Shown here in pieces: positions 1-8,613 of a DNA stretch of 64,000 nucleotides. The notes under the pieces were generated by a model. The model ran no database searches. It was not told the DNA's origin and worked only from the letters and a program-made list of their open reading frames with translations. Each line of letters opens with the position of its first letter. The stretch's first letter is position 1. Position numbers and translations under genes: made by a program. Origin of the DNA: an uncultured Alphaproteobacteria bacterium (GTDB lineage Bacteria; Pseudomonadota; Alphaproteobacteria; Micavibrionales; CSBR16-224); the NCBI GenBank assembly GCA_950054485.1, contig CATLPD010000001.1, positions 62,001 through 126,000 on the forward strand, written 5' to 3'.

Positions 1-700
1 GCTCAAAGAAATCTTCGTCAATTTCTCCGTAAACTTGAATCAAATCGCCTTCACGGATTTGCTGAACGCCCTCGTTGTCCATGGGGTTATAGCCTAATTC
101 ACCCAGGTCAACCTGCATGGCCATCTGGTTGCTGTCAACTAATGTGAACTCCTTGCCTGTCGGACTGATGTTGCTGACACGTCCGGACATGGCAACAAAT
201 GTTCCGTCGCCAGCCATTGCAGCGGAGCTGGACTGACTGTCATATGTTGTGCCTATGATGGGATAAGCTGAAGACCCTTCACGATAGTAATAGACGTTGC
301 TTGATCCCAGATAAATATTATCGGCTTCAATCTCGCGCCCCTCGAACAGATCGTCATCAATGCGCCCTGTTACTGTTACGCGGTCGCCGACACTGAGGTT
401 TTTCATTTTTGAATCATCCCAATCCCAGTTTTCCATTTCAACTGTGATGGCACCTGTGCCATAGCTTAAAACGAATTCATCGTCCGACACACTTTGGATC
501 GTCCCTGTCAATACAACAGGTGATTCATCAGGTGCCGTCGTGACGTTTGCGTTTAGGGCAGTATCTGTCGAGACAACAGGTGTTACCGTTTTAGATTGCA
601 CTTTAGTTGTTGTCGTTTTGGTTACGGTTTCAGCATGTGCCATAGCAGAGCCGGCCGCGACTGAAATCGCCAAAACACTTGCGAAAATCTTGTGTTTCAT
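1..700 (-). CDS. Secreted OB-fold (BOF-like) protein, 3' end beyond the window
   Basis: The reading frame opens at the ATG at 698-700 and is still open after 233 codons at the left edge, so the C-terminus is missing. An AAGGAG Shine-Dalgarno sits 7 bases before the start. Residues 1-23 form a signal peptide (short basic start, hydrophobic core, ending SAMAHA), followed by a Thr-rich linker. Two similar segments follow, at about 60-110 and 160-230. Each reads like a small beta-barrel of the bacterial OB-fold type: a TGTIQSVSDDEF / SGRVSNISPTGKEF opening and a GDRVTVTGRID / GDLIQVYGEID hairpin. This suggests a duplicated OB fold acting in the periplasm, perhaps related to the YgiW/YdeI group. 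The ligand is unknown, and the family assignment rests on pattern only. Confidence 0.7.
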   Translation of the reverse strand, partial: MKHKIFASVLAISVAAGSAMAHAETVTKTTTTKVQSKTVTPVVSTDTALNANVTTAPDESPVVLTGTIQSVSDDEFVLSYGTGAITVEMENWDWDDSKMKNLSVGDRVTVTGRIDDDLFEGREIEADNIYLGSSNVYYYREGSSAYPIIGTTYDSQSSSAAMAGDGTFVAMSGRVSNISPTGKEFTLVDSNQMAMQVDLGELGYNPMDNEGVQQIREGDLIQVYGEIDEDFFE

Positions 701-848
701 TTTTTTACTCCTTAAAAGTTAGATTTTACATTTATACGTACATTAACGACGGCGAAACGTTCCATGTTAAAATGAAACTTATTGTATTTTTATTTGTATG
801 TTCACTGTAAACACCACTGAGCAAACCAGAGACACAAGGGGCACAAAA

Positions 849-1493
849 TTGGCTGAAAAGATTACATTCGCCGGACATGAATTTTTACTTTATCCGTCAG
901 GCGTCCTCTATCTTGATGAATATAATATTATGATCGTATCTGATCTTCATCTTGAAAAAGAATCTTCGCAAACCGTGATTAAAAGATTTTTACAGCCTAA
1001 TGACACACAGGACACTCTGAGTCGCCTCGAAAAATCAGCTGAAGATCTTAAGCCAAAAAAAATTATAATTCTTGGTGATATTTTTCATGATGGTGAAGGC
1101 TTCAACCGCATCAGCCTAGATGATATGGATCAACTCTACGGCTTTTTTAAAAAGCACAATATCGTATGGGTTGAAGGTCATCACAATGGCGGTTTCTCAC
1201 CACCTAATGTCGATATGCGCATTGAATATGCCTATCTAAATCTGAATTTTAGATATATAGCAACTGATAACGAAGATTTTGAAATCAGTGGTCATTATCA
1301 TCCTGAAGTTTTCACAGAAAGAAATAATATAAAACAACACCAACGTTGTTTTATTCACGATAAAACAAAACTGGTTTTGCCATCATTTACAACCAATCAT
1401 ATGGGCCAAGATATAAGCGACCCTGCCATCCAGACACTTTTCAAAAAAAATGTTAAAATTTATCCCATCGGCAAGAACAAAGTATACGGATAA
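849..1493 (+). CDS. PdeM-like calcineurin-fold metallophosphoesterase
   Basis: Metal-dependent phosphoesterase of the DNA-ligase-associated (PdeM/YkuE-like) type. Visible blocks in order are SDLHLE (first metal motif), LGDIFHD, EGHHNG where the family has GNHD, and GHYHPE. The GNHD block is altered: its Asn is replaced by His and its Asp by Asn, while the central His remains, so metal binding may differ. I take the TTG at 849 as start because AAGGGG lies 7 bases upstream and the family match begins just after it. An ATG at 798 would add 17 unrelated residues and has no ribosome site. No ATP-dependent DNA ligase or exonuclease partner lies nearby. Substrate unknown. Confidence 0.75.
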   Translation: MAEKITFAGHEFLLYPSGVLYLDEYNIMIVSDLHLEKESSQTVIKRFLQPNDTQDTLSRLEKSAEDLKPKKIIILGDIFHDGEGFNRISLDDMDQLYGFFKKHNIVWVEGHHNGGFSPPNVDMRIEYAYLNLNFRYIATDNEDFEISGHYHPEVFTERNNIKQHQRCFIHDKTKLVLPSFTTNHMGQDISDPAIQTLFKKNVKIYPIGKNKVYG

Positions 1494-1561
1494 AAATAAT
1501 TTCGGAACATCCGACCCGCCCAGGCGTTTGTGAAGCGTAACCAAAATAAAAGGAGACTATC

Positions 1562-1918
1562 ATGACACGCACACCTATTTTATCCGGAACATCTATCATC
1601 GGTGACGATGTAAGAAACGCACAAGGCGAAGACCTTGGAGACATTAAAGATATTATGATTGATTTAAATAGCGGCCGCATTGAATATGCCGTTCTTTCAT
1701 TCGGCGGATTCCTTGGAATGGGCGACAAATATTTTGCTGTTCCCTGGGAAGCTCTAAGCGTTGACCAAAAAGAAAAATGTATGGTCTTGAACGTCGATAA
1801 AGAGACATTAAAAGAAGCACCTGGCTTTGATAAAGACGAATGGCCGAACTTTGCAGATTCAACATTCCGTGAGTCTGTTTACGGGCATTACGGCCTGCGT
1901 TACAAGCGAGCTGCATAA
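1562..1918 (+). CDS. PRC-barrel domain protein
   Basis: A 118-residue soluble protein that is essentially one PRC barrel (about residues 5-80). The typical blocks are present: LGDIKDIMIDLNSGRIEY, then an AVLSFGGFLGMGDKYFAVPWEAL strand-turn region. The C-terminal tail carries basic and aromatic residues. PRC barrels occur in the photosynthetic reaction centre H subunit and in RimM, and as stand-alone stress or sporulation-type proteins. This one has no partner domain and its role cannot be told from sequence. An AGGAG ribosome site precedes the ATG, and a strong terminator follows directly, so it is probably a single-gene transcript. Confidence 0.85.
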   Translation: MTRTPILSGTSIIGDDVRNAQGEDLGDIKDIMIDLNSGRIEYAVLSFGGFLGMGDKYFAVPWEALSVDQKEKCMVLNVDKETLKEAPGFDKDEWPNFADSTFRESVYGHYGLRYKRAA

Positions 1919-1930
1919 TAAATATGATGC

Positions 1931-1967
1931 AAAAATGCGGGAGGCGAAAGTCTCCCGCATTTTTTAT
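1931..1967 (+). terminator. Intrinsic terminator after the PRC-barrel gene
   Basis: An 8-bp GC-rich stem (1936-1943 with 1952-1959), extended by A:T pairs, encloses an 8-base loop and is followed by a run of T. It lies 12 bases after the stop codon of the PRC-barrel gene. Confidence 0.9.
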
Positions 1968-2027
1968 TGAACTTATTCTCATAAAAATACGTATGTGACT
2001 ATGTAATACAGTGAAAAGGAGTTAAAC

Positions 2028-2207
2028 ATGTCTTACGGTATTCTTGGTCTAGTAATATTAATTCTAGATATCATAGCTATTCTCAGCATTATACAAAGTG
2101 GTATGACTTTAGCGATGAAGGTTGTGTGGACGCTTGTTGTTCTGTTCCTGCCAGTCATCGGTATGATCCTTTGGTTCCTGATTGGGAACAAGCGCGTTGT
2201 TGCTTAA
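2028..2207 (+). CDS. Small PLDc_N-type membrane protein (59 aa)
   Basis: A 59-residue protein with two hydrophobic helices (about 5-22 and 32-52) around a short polar turn, ending in a basic GNKRVVA tail. The pattern PVIGMILWFLIGNK matches the phospholipase D-nuclease N-terminal (PLDc_N) family of small two-helix membrane proteins, here without any catalytic domain. AAAAGGAG precedes the ATG at a good distance. The next gene starts 3 bases after this stop, so the two are probably co-translated. The function of stand-alone PLDc_N proteins is not established. Confidence 0.75.
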   Translation: MSYGILGLVILILDIIAILSIIQSGMTLAMKVVWTLVVLFLPVIGMILWFLIGNKRVVA

Positions 2208-2210
2208 ATA

Positions 2211-2726
2211 ATGGAAGAATGGTTTTCAATAACAAATGAAGAGACCGTTGGTATACTGCTAACGGTTTTCTTCATTAATGTAATTCTTTTAATTATGGTG
2301 CGGTTAAATGGCCTTCGCACCTTTTCTAAAATGTCGTCGCATGATTTTGCTGTGACCATCGCCATAGGCTCTATCATGGCGGCAACCATATTGCAAAAAT
2401 CACCTTCCCTTCTGAATGCCGCAGTGGCAATCGCCGGCTTGTTGATATGGCAGAATCTTTTTTCGCGCTGGCGCTTAAAGCGCAATGAAAAACATCTTGA
2501 AAACCAAGCCATACTTTTGGCACTTGACGGAAAAATCATAGATGAGAATCTTCGTAAAAGCCGGGTCAGTAAAGGCGACTTATATGCCAAGATGCGAGAG
2601 GCAAATGTCTTAAAACTGTCCGACGTGAAAGCGGCTATTTTGGAGGTCACAGGGGATGTTTCCATTTTACATGGTACAAAGGAGGTAGATTCCGTATTAC
2701 TAGAAAATGTTAAGAAGCATCTTTAG
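2211..2726 (+). CDS. YetF-like DUF421 membrane protein
   Basis: A 171-residue protein with hydrophobic helices near residues 14-32 and 45-80 and a cytosolic C-terminal domain. The segments GLRTFSKMSSHDFAVTIAIGSI and the tail pattern (LDGKIIDENLRKSRVSKGDLYAKMREANVLKLSDVKAAILEVTGDVSI) are typical of the DUF421/YetF family. It is shorter than the usual 3-helix, roughly 220-residue members, and has a single short C-terminal module. The start lies 3 bases past the preceding small membrane gene with no Shine-Dalgarno of its own, which suggests translational coupling. Role unknown; relatives are linked to envelope stress. Confidence 0.8.
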   Translation: MEEWFSITNEETVGILLTVFFINVILLIMVRLNGLRTFSKMSSHDFAVTIAIGSIMAATILQKSPSLLNAAVAIAGLLIWQNLFSRWRLKRNEKHLENQAILLALDGKIIDENLRKSRVSKGDLYAKMREANVLKLSDVKAAILEVTGDVSILHGTKEVDSVLLENVKKHL

Positions 2727-2795
2727 GATAAAAAAAGCTGTACCGGAACTGAAAACCGTTGATAATGTTTGTAGTGATAGGAAAAAATAAAAACA

Positions 2796-4547
2796 GTGAG
2801 CATTATGAAGAAGATTTACCTTCCCCTTATTATATTGGCAATCGCCTCAATTTTCATTTTTACGGCGCATTCTGCCAAATCCAGCCCTGATAATAATCAG
2901 AATTTCAAGGCGTACCTTGACAATGAAAACCTAAAGGCCGAAAACGGCATCGCTTTACACAAAAAAGCGATGATGGATTTTTACAAAAACCGTAATTACG
3001 CACCCGTCTGGGCAAACGATAGTGGCTGGTTTGGCGGTAATGGATCACAAAGCGGAGACGTAGACGATATTCAAAAAGCTATTGAGAAATCTGCCTACGA
3101 AAACGGCTTACCTGTAGATGCCTATAACCTGACATCAATCAGCGAACGTCACGAAGGTGACCAGTTCAAACGCGAATGGATGCTGACAAATGCTGTCATG
3201 GACTATATGGAGGACCTATCAGCTGGCCGCGTTGACCCCAAAACATATGATTCTATGATCTTCATGCAAAAAGAAAATGAATATCTGGATGTTCATATGG
3301 CCAACCTGTTAAAGGATTGGAACCCGCTAAAATATTTTCGAAAAATCGAACCTCAGCAGACAGAATATCAAAACCTGAAAAAGGCTTTGGCCAATTACCG
3401 TGAACTTGCGGAAAATGGTGGCTGGACAACTATTAGCAACCCACGTGCCCTTGTGCGCCCGGGTGGGTATGATCAGGTTATCCCCGAAGTTCGCGAACGT
3501 TTAAAAGATCAGGATTACGACGGCATTTTGCCGAGCGGCGTATGGGTTGATGAAGGTAAAATTGACGGCGATTCATTAAAAGCTGCTGTTAAAAACGCAC
3601 CCGAACCAGAGGTCGCCGCCAATGATAAAACACGCGACCCTCTTTATATTTATGATGCCGCGCTTGCGCGCAAGGTTGCAGAATTCCAGTATATGAGCGG
3701 CAAAAAAACAGATGCCGTCATCGGCCCCGATACACTCAGCGCCATGAACATCACCGCGGACCAACGTGTTGAACAAATCAAAATGGCGATGGAACGCTAT
3801 CGTTGGTTCCCTGACAATCTTGGACAACGCCATATCATTGTTAATATTGCAGGCTTTTACGCTAAGGCCGTTGAAAACAACAAAACCGAATTTACCATGC
3901 CTATTATCGTAGGTGAGGTTGCACACCAGACCCCCGTTTTCAGCAGCGTTATCAAAAACGTAAAAATGCACCCTGACTGGGTCGCAACGGACAACATTGC
4001 CCGCAGGTATCTGATTGAAAAGATCCAGAATAACCCGTCTGTCATTTCAACATTGGGCTATCAATTACAGTATACAGGTGATGGCGGTGCGAAAACCGTG
4101 CCTTGGGAGGAAGTGACACTGGCCTCTTTGGATAACCTTGATCTGTCGCAATATCGTTTCAGACAAAAACCCGGAAAATATAATGCTCTCGGACTTGCGC
4201 GATTTTCAATCGAAAATGATTATTCGATCTTCATGCATGGCACACCGTCCGGCGGTTTGTTCGGTGAAGATAGCCGCACGTTCAGCTCTGGCTGTATCCG
4301 TGTAAAAGATCCGCTGAAAATGGCCAAGTTTCTTTTGAACAATAACTCAAGCTATACAGAAGATAAGATTGAAGATTTATACTATCTGGATGAGAACGAG
4401 CACCCTGACACGACTTATATAAACTTGAAACAGGATGTTCCGGTATACCTGACCTACTCAACCGCTTGGGTTGACGACAGTGGTAACGTCCATTTTGCAA
4501 ATGATATATATGGGCGTGATGAAAAATTGAGACAGGTCTGGCATTAA
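2796..4547 (+). CDS. YcbB-type L,D-transpeptidase
   Basis: Periplasmic enzyme that makes 3-3 cross-links between meso-diaminopimelate residues of peptidoglycan, or a close relative. Residues 5-27 are an N-terminal signal or anchor. A central region (about 290-320, KVAEFQYMSGKKTDAVIGPDTLSAMN) is a peptidoglycan-binding motif. The YkuD catalytic domain follows, with His481 (HGTPSGG) and the SSGCIRV motif holding Cys500. At 583 residues and with this order it matches the LdtD/YcbB class rather than short YkuD enzymes. The start given is GTG at 2796; the ATG at 2805 (MKKIYLP) is equally plausible. The gene ends in a 4-base convergent overlap with the topoisomerase gene. Confidence 0.93.
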   Translation: MSIMKKIYLPLIILAIASIFIFTAHSAKSSPDNNQNFKAYLDNENLKAENGIALHKKAMMDFYKNRNYAPVWANDSGWFGGNGSQSGDVDDIQKAIEKSAYENGLPVDAYNLTSISERHEGDQFKREWMLTNAVMDYMEDLSAGRVDPKTYDSMIFMQKENEYLDVHMANLLKDWNPLKYFRKIEPQQTEYQNLKKALANYRELAENGGWTTISNPRALVRPGGYDQVIPEVRERLKDQDYDGILPSGVWVDEGKIDGDSLKAAVKNAPEPEVAANDKTRDPLYIYDAALARKVAEFQYMSGKKTDAVIGPDTLSAMNITADQRVEQIKMAMERYRWFPDNLGQRHIIVNIAGFYAKAVENNKTEFTMPIIVGEVAHQTPVFSSVIKNVKMHPDWVATDNIARRYLIEKIQNNPSVISTLGYQLQYTGDGGAKTVPWEEVTLASLDNLDLSQYRFRQKPGKYNALGLARFSIENDYSIFMHGTPSGGLFGEDSRTFSSGCIRVKDPLKMAKFLLNNNSSYTEDKIEDLYYLDENEHPDTTYINLKQDVPVYLTYSTAWVDDSGNVHFANDIYGRDEKLRQVWH

Positions 4548-5572
4548 GATCTGGAGAGAATATCTATAAAATGGCTTTCTGTTTTCAGAAGGCCATTTAT
4601 TTTTTCAAAATCTTTGTTAAACAACTCCAGATCATCGTTTTTTGCATGCTCGACCAAAGTCGGATGGATATAACTTTGCTGTAGAACCGATGGCGTATTT
4701 CCACTTTTGTCAGAGACGTTTTCTAACAAATTTTTCAAGACAAACGGCTCGCCCCTATCAATGCATGATAATACCTGATCCAGGAAAAAGATACTAAAGC
4801 GCCAGGTTCTAAAATCCTTTGCGGTAAAATCCTCACCGATCATCTCTTTCAGAAAGTGATTGAATTCTTGAGAGTCTATACCCAGAACATTTCCGGCTTC
4901 ATCCTTATATTTAAAAAGCTTTTGCCCCGGAAGCTGCGAGCAATAATCGATAACATCGACCAGCTTTGAATCTGCCAGCTCGGTATGGATATCGACCCGG
5001 CCCTTGCCGGTATAATCGATATCAATATGGGCATCATCCGCTGCTACATGTTTTTCTTTCAGCGTCGTCAAGCCATAGGTATTGTTGGTCTTAGTCGCTT
5101 TTTCATTTCCGACACGCATGCCGGTACGATCAAGAATTCTGGCCATGGCGGCCAATACATAGTCGTGATCTGATGACGGATCATTCAATTGCCTTAGGAT
5201 ACGTCGACGAAAACGGGGAAGGTTGTCACCAAAAAGAGGCATCATATTAAATTTTACGGCATCCCGCAGTTCTTCCCATTTCAAGTGATAGAAATACTGC
5301 TTTTTATTGTTACCGTCAATTCCCGTGGCCTGCAGATGGCCGTTATCTTTGGGACAATACCAGACGTCAGTATATGATGGCGGCACAGCAACTTTTAAAA
5401 GCCTATCACGCACATCTTTGTCTTTTATACATTTGCCATTCTCATCCAGAAAGCTGTATCCGCGTCCACATTTGCGACGGCGAATACCGGGCGGGTCTTC
5501 CTCAACATAGATAAGGCCGCTTTTATGAAGGTGTTTTTCTGTAATGCGTTTTGCATGTGCCATATATGACAT
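4544..5572 (-). CDS. DNA topoisomerase IB (poxvirus-like)
   Basis: Relaxes supercoils by transient 3'-phosphotyrosyl nicking. The 342 residues contain the bacterial TopIB marks in order: an N-terminal small domain (YSFLDENGKCIKD, PPSYTDVWYCP), RVGNEK, the TYGLTTLKEKHV segment with the catalytic Lys, KDFRTW with the catalytic Arg, and GNTPSVLQQSYIHP with nucleophile Tyr301. As in other bacterial enzymes, an Asn stands where vaccinia has His. It is convergent with the L,D-transpeptidase gene (4-base overlap). The divergent side faces tamB with a 29-base gap, so it may share transcription with tamB only by read-through. Confidence 0.93.
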   Translation of the reverse strand: MSYMAHAKRITEKHLHKSGLIYVEEDPPGIRRRKCGRGYSFLDENGKCIKDKDVRDRLLKVAVPPSYTDVWYCPKDNGHLQATGIDGNNKKQYFYHLKWEELRDAVKFNMMPLFGDNLPRFRRRILRQLNDPSSDHDYVLAAMARILDRTGMRVGNEKATKTNNTYGLTTLKEKHVAADDAHIDIDYTGKGRVDIHTELADSKLVDVIDYCSQLPGQKLFKYKDEAGNVLGIDSQEFNHFLKEMIGEDFTAKDFRTWRFSIFFLDQVLSCIDRGEPFVLKNLLENVSDKSGNTPSVLQQSYIHPTLVEHAKNDDLELFNKDFEKINGLLKTESHFIDILSRS

Positions 5573-5601
5573 ACGAACACAGCAGATTTCGGTTCATAGG
5601 A

Positions 5602-8600
5602 TTAATAATCCCATTCCCAGAAAATGCCGCCGCCGGTTTCACCGCGCGTCCCGACCTGGCTTTCGACAGTTATGCGCGGTGTCAGTTCTATTTCCACACG
5701 CGCGGCCCCTGCACCTTCATCACCGCTGTTCTGTTCGACTTCAAGATAGACATCATCTGAAAGATACTTCCCGGCACCGACGGTCACACCTTCGCCTGTC
5801 CCGCCTTCGATGCGCAAATCATCAAGCCCCGTTGCTTTTTGCAATTGACCAACCGGGTCAAGTCCGCCGCCCTTACCGGAAAATTTCCGCAAAGTGCTCG
5901 CCAGTTGCAAAGCCTGAAAAGGTGATATCTGTGTCACGTTCTTTCCAAAAAGGATATAGGCCAGAACCTGATCTTCAGGCATTGAAGGGGTTGAAGCAAA
6001 TGTGATTTTCGGATCCTGAGCTGTGCCGCGTATCAGAACTTTTAGATCATAACCATCGACACTGGTTACAGCCGTAATACCCAGATAAGGCGATGGCGGA
6101 ATAGCCCCCTGAAAACGCAAGTTTGATTCTGTCATGTCAAATCTTCGGCCGAATTCTTCGTAATTACCACGTACAACCGAAAGGTTACCACGCACATCAG
6201 GGTCTTCTGCCGTACCCCCGATATAAAGCGAACCACCCAGCTGAACATCCAGCCCCCAGCCCCGTATCCAGACATTTTCTTTGGAATCAAAAATCATATC
6301 GAGATTGATAATTTCCAATAGCGGATCGCGATCAGCCGCACTTGCGTCAACGACATTTAACTCGGGTATACGGGTATCAAAACGATCCGGCAAGGTATAG
6401 ACGATTTTATCAGGGCTTGCTGTTCCACTCAGAACATATTGACCATCGTCGCGTGTTTTGATTTGCATATCCGCATTCAATGCAACCTGATATTTTGTGC
6501 CCTGCATGATCCGCATATGCTGGGCCGTGGCCGTCAAATTCGCGTATGGTGGAAAGCCCTTGGCAAAATTTACATTGCCGGAAACATTCAATTGGCCATC
6601 CTGGCCGTCATTCGCCTGCAGTCTTTCAAGTATGACATCCTGACCCGAAAGGCGCATGTTCGCGACCATATTACGAAGGTTGATTCCATTTTCAGAATTT
6701 ACAAATCGACCGTCTTTCATTGATATGCGCCCGTTTAAAACCGGTGATGAAACAGTGCCCGTGACAGATGTATCTGCAATCATATTCCCGCTAAGCTGGT
6801 TCCCCTCTGGCAGGACCATTTCTGATATACCTTTAAGGTCAAAATCTCCATTCAAGTTTCCTGTAATATTTACATCCGGATTGAATTCAAAAACAAAAGG
6901 CTCGAAAGATATACGGGCAGGAATTTGAACATTTGCGTTCAATGAATTTATGCCCGTCCCTTTGGCCTCCACGTCTATATTTATATCGCGCTTTTGATAG
7001 ACCGCGTTCATATGAATCAATAGATCATTTTCAGCAATTTCTGTTGGCTCGGCATTGATATCCAGAACGATCACAGGCTCAGACATCGGACCTGAAAGAG
7101 AAATCGTTCCCGATCTGACAATAACAGGTATATCATCTTGCTGATCCACGAAGGGCATTTTATTCGGGTCGATTTTGGAAAACTTTCCGTTTATATCCAA
7201 CTGGCCACCTGCGGCCGATCCATCGAAATTAATCTGGCCCCCGGCGCTTTTTAGAACGGCATTTTGAATATTTATATTTCCCGTCTTAACAGCATAAGCC
7301 CCTGCCCCGCTCAGGGTGAATTTTTGCTGGTCAAATCCATCCGCATTAACCTTGATGGTAATTGTCTCAAATTTATTTGAAGGTACGGCATCGATGGCAA
7401 GTTTGTTTAAACGTGTCGTTTCATAAATGATATCGTTAAAATCGGCATGACCACTGTATATTTGATTGCCATCTGCTATGTTCAAATTCAACTTTGCGCT
7501 ACCGCTGCCCGACAATTGATCGGCATCCATAAAACCTTTGATCAGGTCCATGTTTTTCAAAGCTGCGGAAATACTTCCGTCCATAAAACCGGATGATAGA
7601 TAATATTTTATACTCCCCTGAACATCCGTTCCTGCCGCCTGTCCATTGATATCAGGGAAGGTGATATAGTCCTGATTACCCTCAATCGCGCTCGACAAAT
7701 TAATCGATTGACCTATGATTTCGCCTTTTGCATCCAGCAAACCGGCATAATCCGTTATGGCGCCATTCACCCCTAGGCGTAATTCCAGGGGCTGCGTCAG
7801 GTTTTCATTCAAACCTTTTTCAATACCAAGATTTGCATCCAGTTTCAGTTTATTTTCCAGCGGCGTATAAAGTGCAGAACCCTTGGCAGAAAAATAACCC
7901 GGCCTTTCAAGTTCAAAATTTTGAACCTTCAGACTGTCCTGCCCCCAAGCACCACTGATTTTATATTCGATATTTTCCGGTAAATAGTCCGACATATCAC
8001 CTGAGAAATCAGCCAGTTCATAATCACCCTTTATAGCAAGAAGATCATCCTTCAAATCAAAAACATGTCGTGTTTTAACCGCCGTTTCAATTCCGCCACC
8101 TATAATCTCTTCTGATACTTTTAAACTGTCTACACGCATATTTAAAACAAGTTTGGTAAAATAGACATCGGGCTTTTCGGGAAAAACAAATTCCTGCTCG
8201 GGGTCCTGATCAAGGTTTTTTTCCGGCGGCGTAGGAATGCGCTGCAGTTCAGCCCGCCCTGCATCAATATTCAACCAAGCCGTCTTTAATGGCAGCGGCC
8301 AGATATCAAGATCAATACCGGCATCATCCAGACGCAGAAACGGACCATCCTTATCCGAAACCACAAGACTGTCAGCGCCAATTCCAAATAAGCCATGCAA
8401 GGCGAAATTCTGCATTTCAATTTGATACGGGGTTGTTTCAACAGCTTTGGTAAGCTGCTGTCCCAGCCATGCGCTGCCTTTATCACTGTTCAACCAAAAC
8501 GCCAAGGCTTGCAAGCCGATCAGTGCGGCAATTGTAAAAAGCAAAATCACGGAAAGAACGGTTGCTAAACCGCGGCCCGTTTTCTTGGTCATTTTTTTTA

Positions 8601-8613
8601 TAAGCTCTTTCAT
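5602..8613 (-). CDS. tamB: TamB, inner-membrane AsmA-like translocation/assembly factor
   Basis: A 1003-residue protein with one N-terminal membrane helix (about 17-38) and a very long beta-rich periplasmic body made of repeated strand patterns (GSIKYYL.., SGNVNFAKG.., GGTAEDPDVRGNLSV). The conserved C-terminal DUF490 block (LVIRGTAQDPKITFASTPSMPEDQVLAYILFG) ends in aromatic GIFWEWDY. TamB forms a groove bridging inner and outer membranes and works with TamA in outer-membrane protein insertion or lipid transport. Its ATG overlaps the tamA stop by one base (TAATG), so translation is coupled. It is somewhat shorter than the roughly 1250-residue E. coli protein. Confidence 0.95.
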   Translation of the reverse strand: MKELIKKMTKKTGRGLATVLSVILLFTIAALIGLQALAFWLNSDKGSAWLGQQLTKAVETTPYQIEMQNFALHGLFGIGADSLVVSDKDGPFLRLDDAGIDLDIWPLPLKTAWLNIDAGRAELQRIPTPPEKNLDQDPEQEFVFPEKPDVYFTKLVLNMRVDSLKVSEEIIGGGIETAVKTRHVFDLKDDLLAIKGDYELADFSGDMSDYLPENIEYKISGAWGQDSLKVQNFELERPGYFSAKGSALYTPLENKLKLDANLGIEKGLNENLTQPLELRLGVNGAITDYAGLLDAKGEIIGQSINLSSAIEGNQDYITFPDINGQAAGTDVQGSIKYYLSSGFMDGSISAALKNMDLIKGFMDADQLSGSGSAKLNLNIADGNQIYSGHADFNDIIYETTRLNKLAIDAVPSNKFETITIKVNADGFDQQKFTLSGAGAYAVKTGNINIQNAVLKSAGGQINFDGSAAGGQLDINGKFSKIDPNKMPFVDQQDDIPVIVRSGTISLSGPMSEPVIVLDINAEPTEIAENDLLIHMNAVYQKRDINIDVEAKGTGINSLNANVQIPARISFEPFVFEFNPDVNITGNLNGDFDLKGISEMVLPEGNQLSGNMIADTSVTGTVSSPVLNGRISMKDGRFVNSENGINLRNMVANMRLSGQDVILERLQANDGQDGQLNVSGNVNFAKGFPPYANLTATAQHMRIMQGTKYQVALNADMQIKTRDDGQYVLSGTASPDKIVYTLPDRFDTRIPELNVVDASAADRDPLLEIINLDMIFDSKENVWIRGWGLDVQLGGSLYIGGTAEDPDVRGNLSVVRGNYEEFGRRFDMTESNLRFQGAIPPSPYLGITAVTSVDGYDLKVLIRGTAQDPKITFASTPSMPEDQVLAYILFGKNVTQISPFQALQLASTLRKFSGKGGGLDPVGQLQKATGLDDLRIEGGTGEGVTVGAGKYLSDDVYLEVEQNSGDEGAGAARVEIELTPRITVESQVGTRGETGGGIFWEWDY

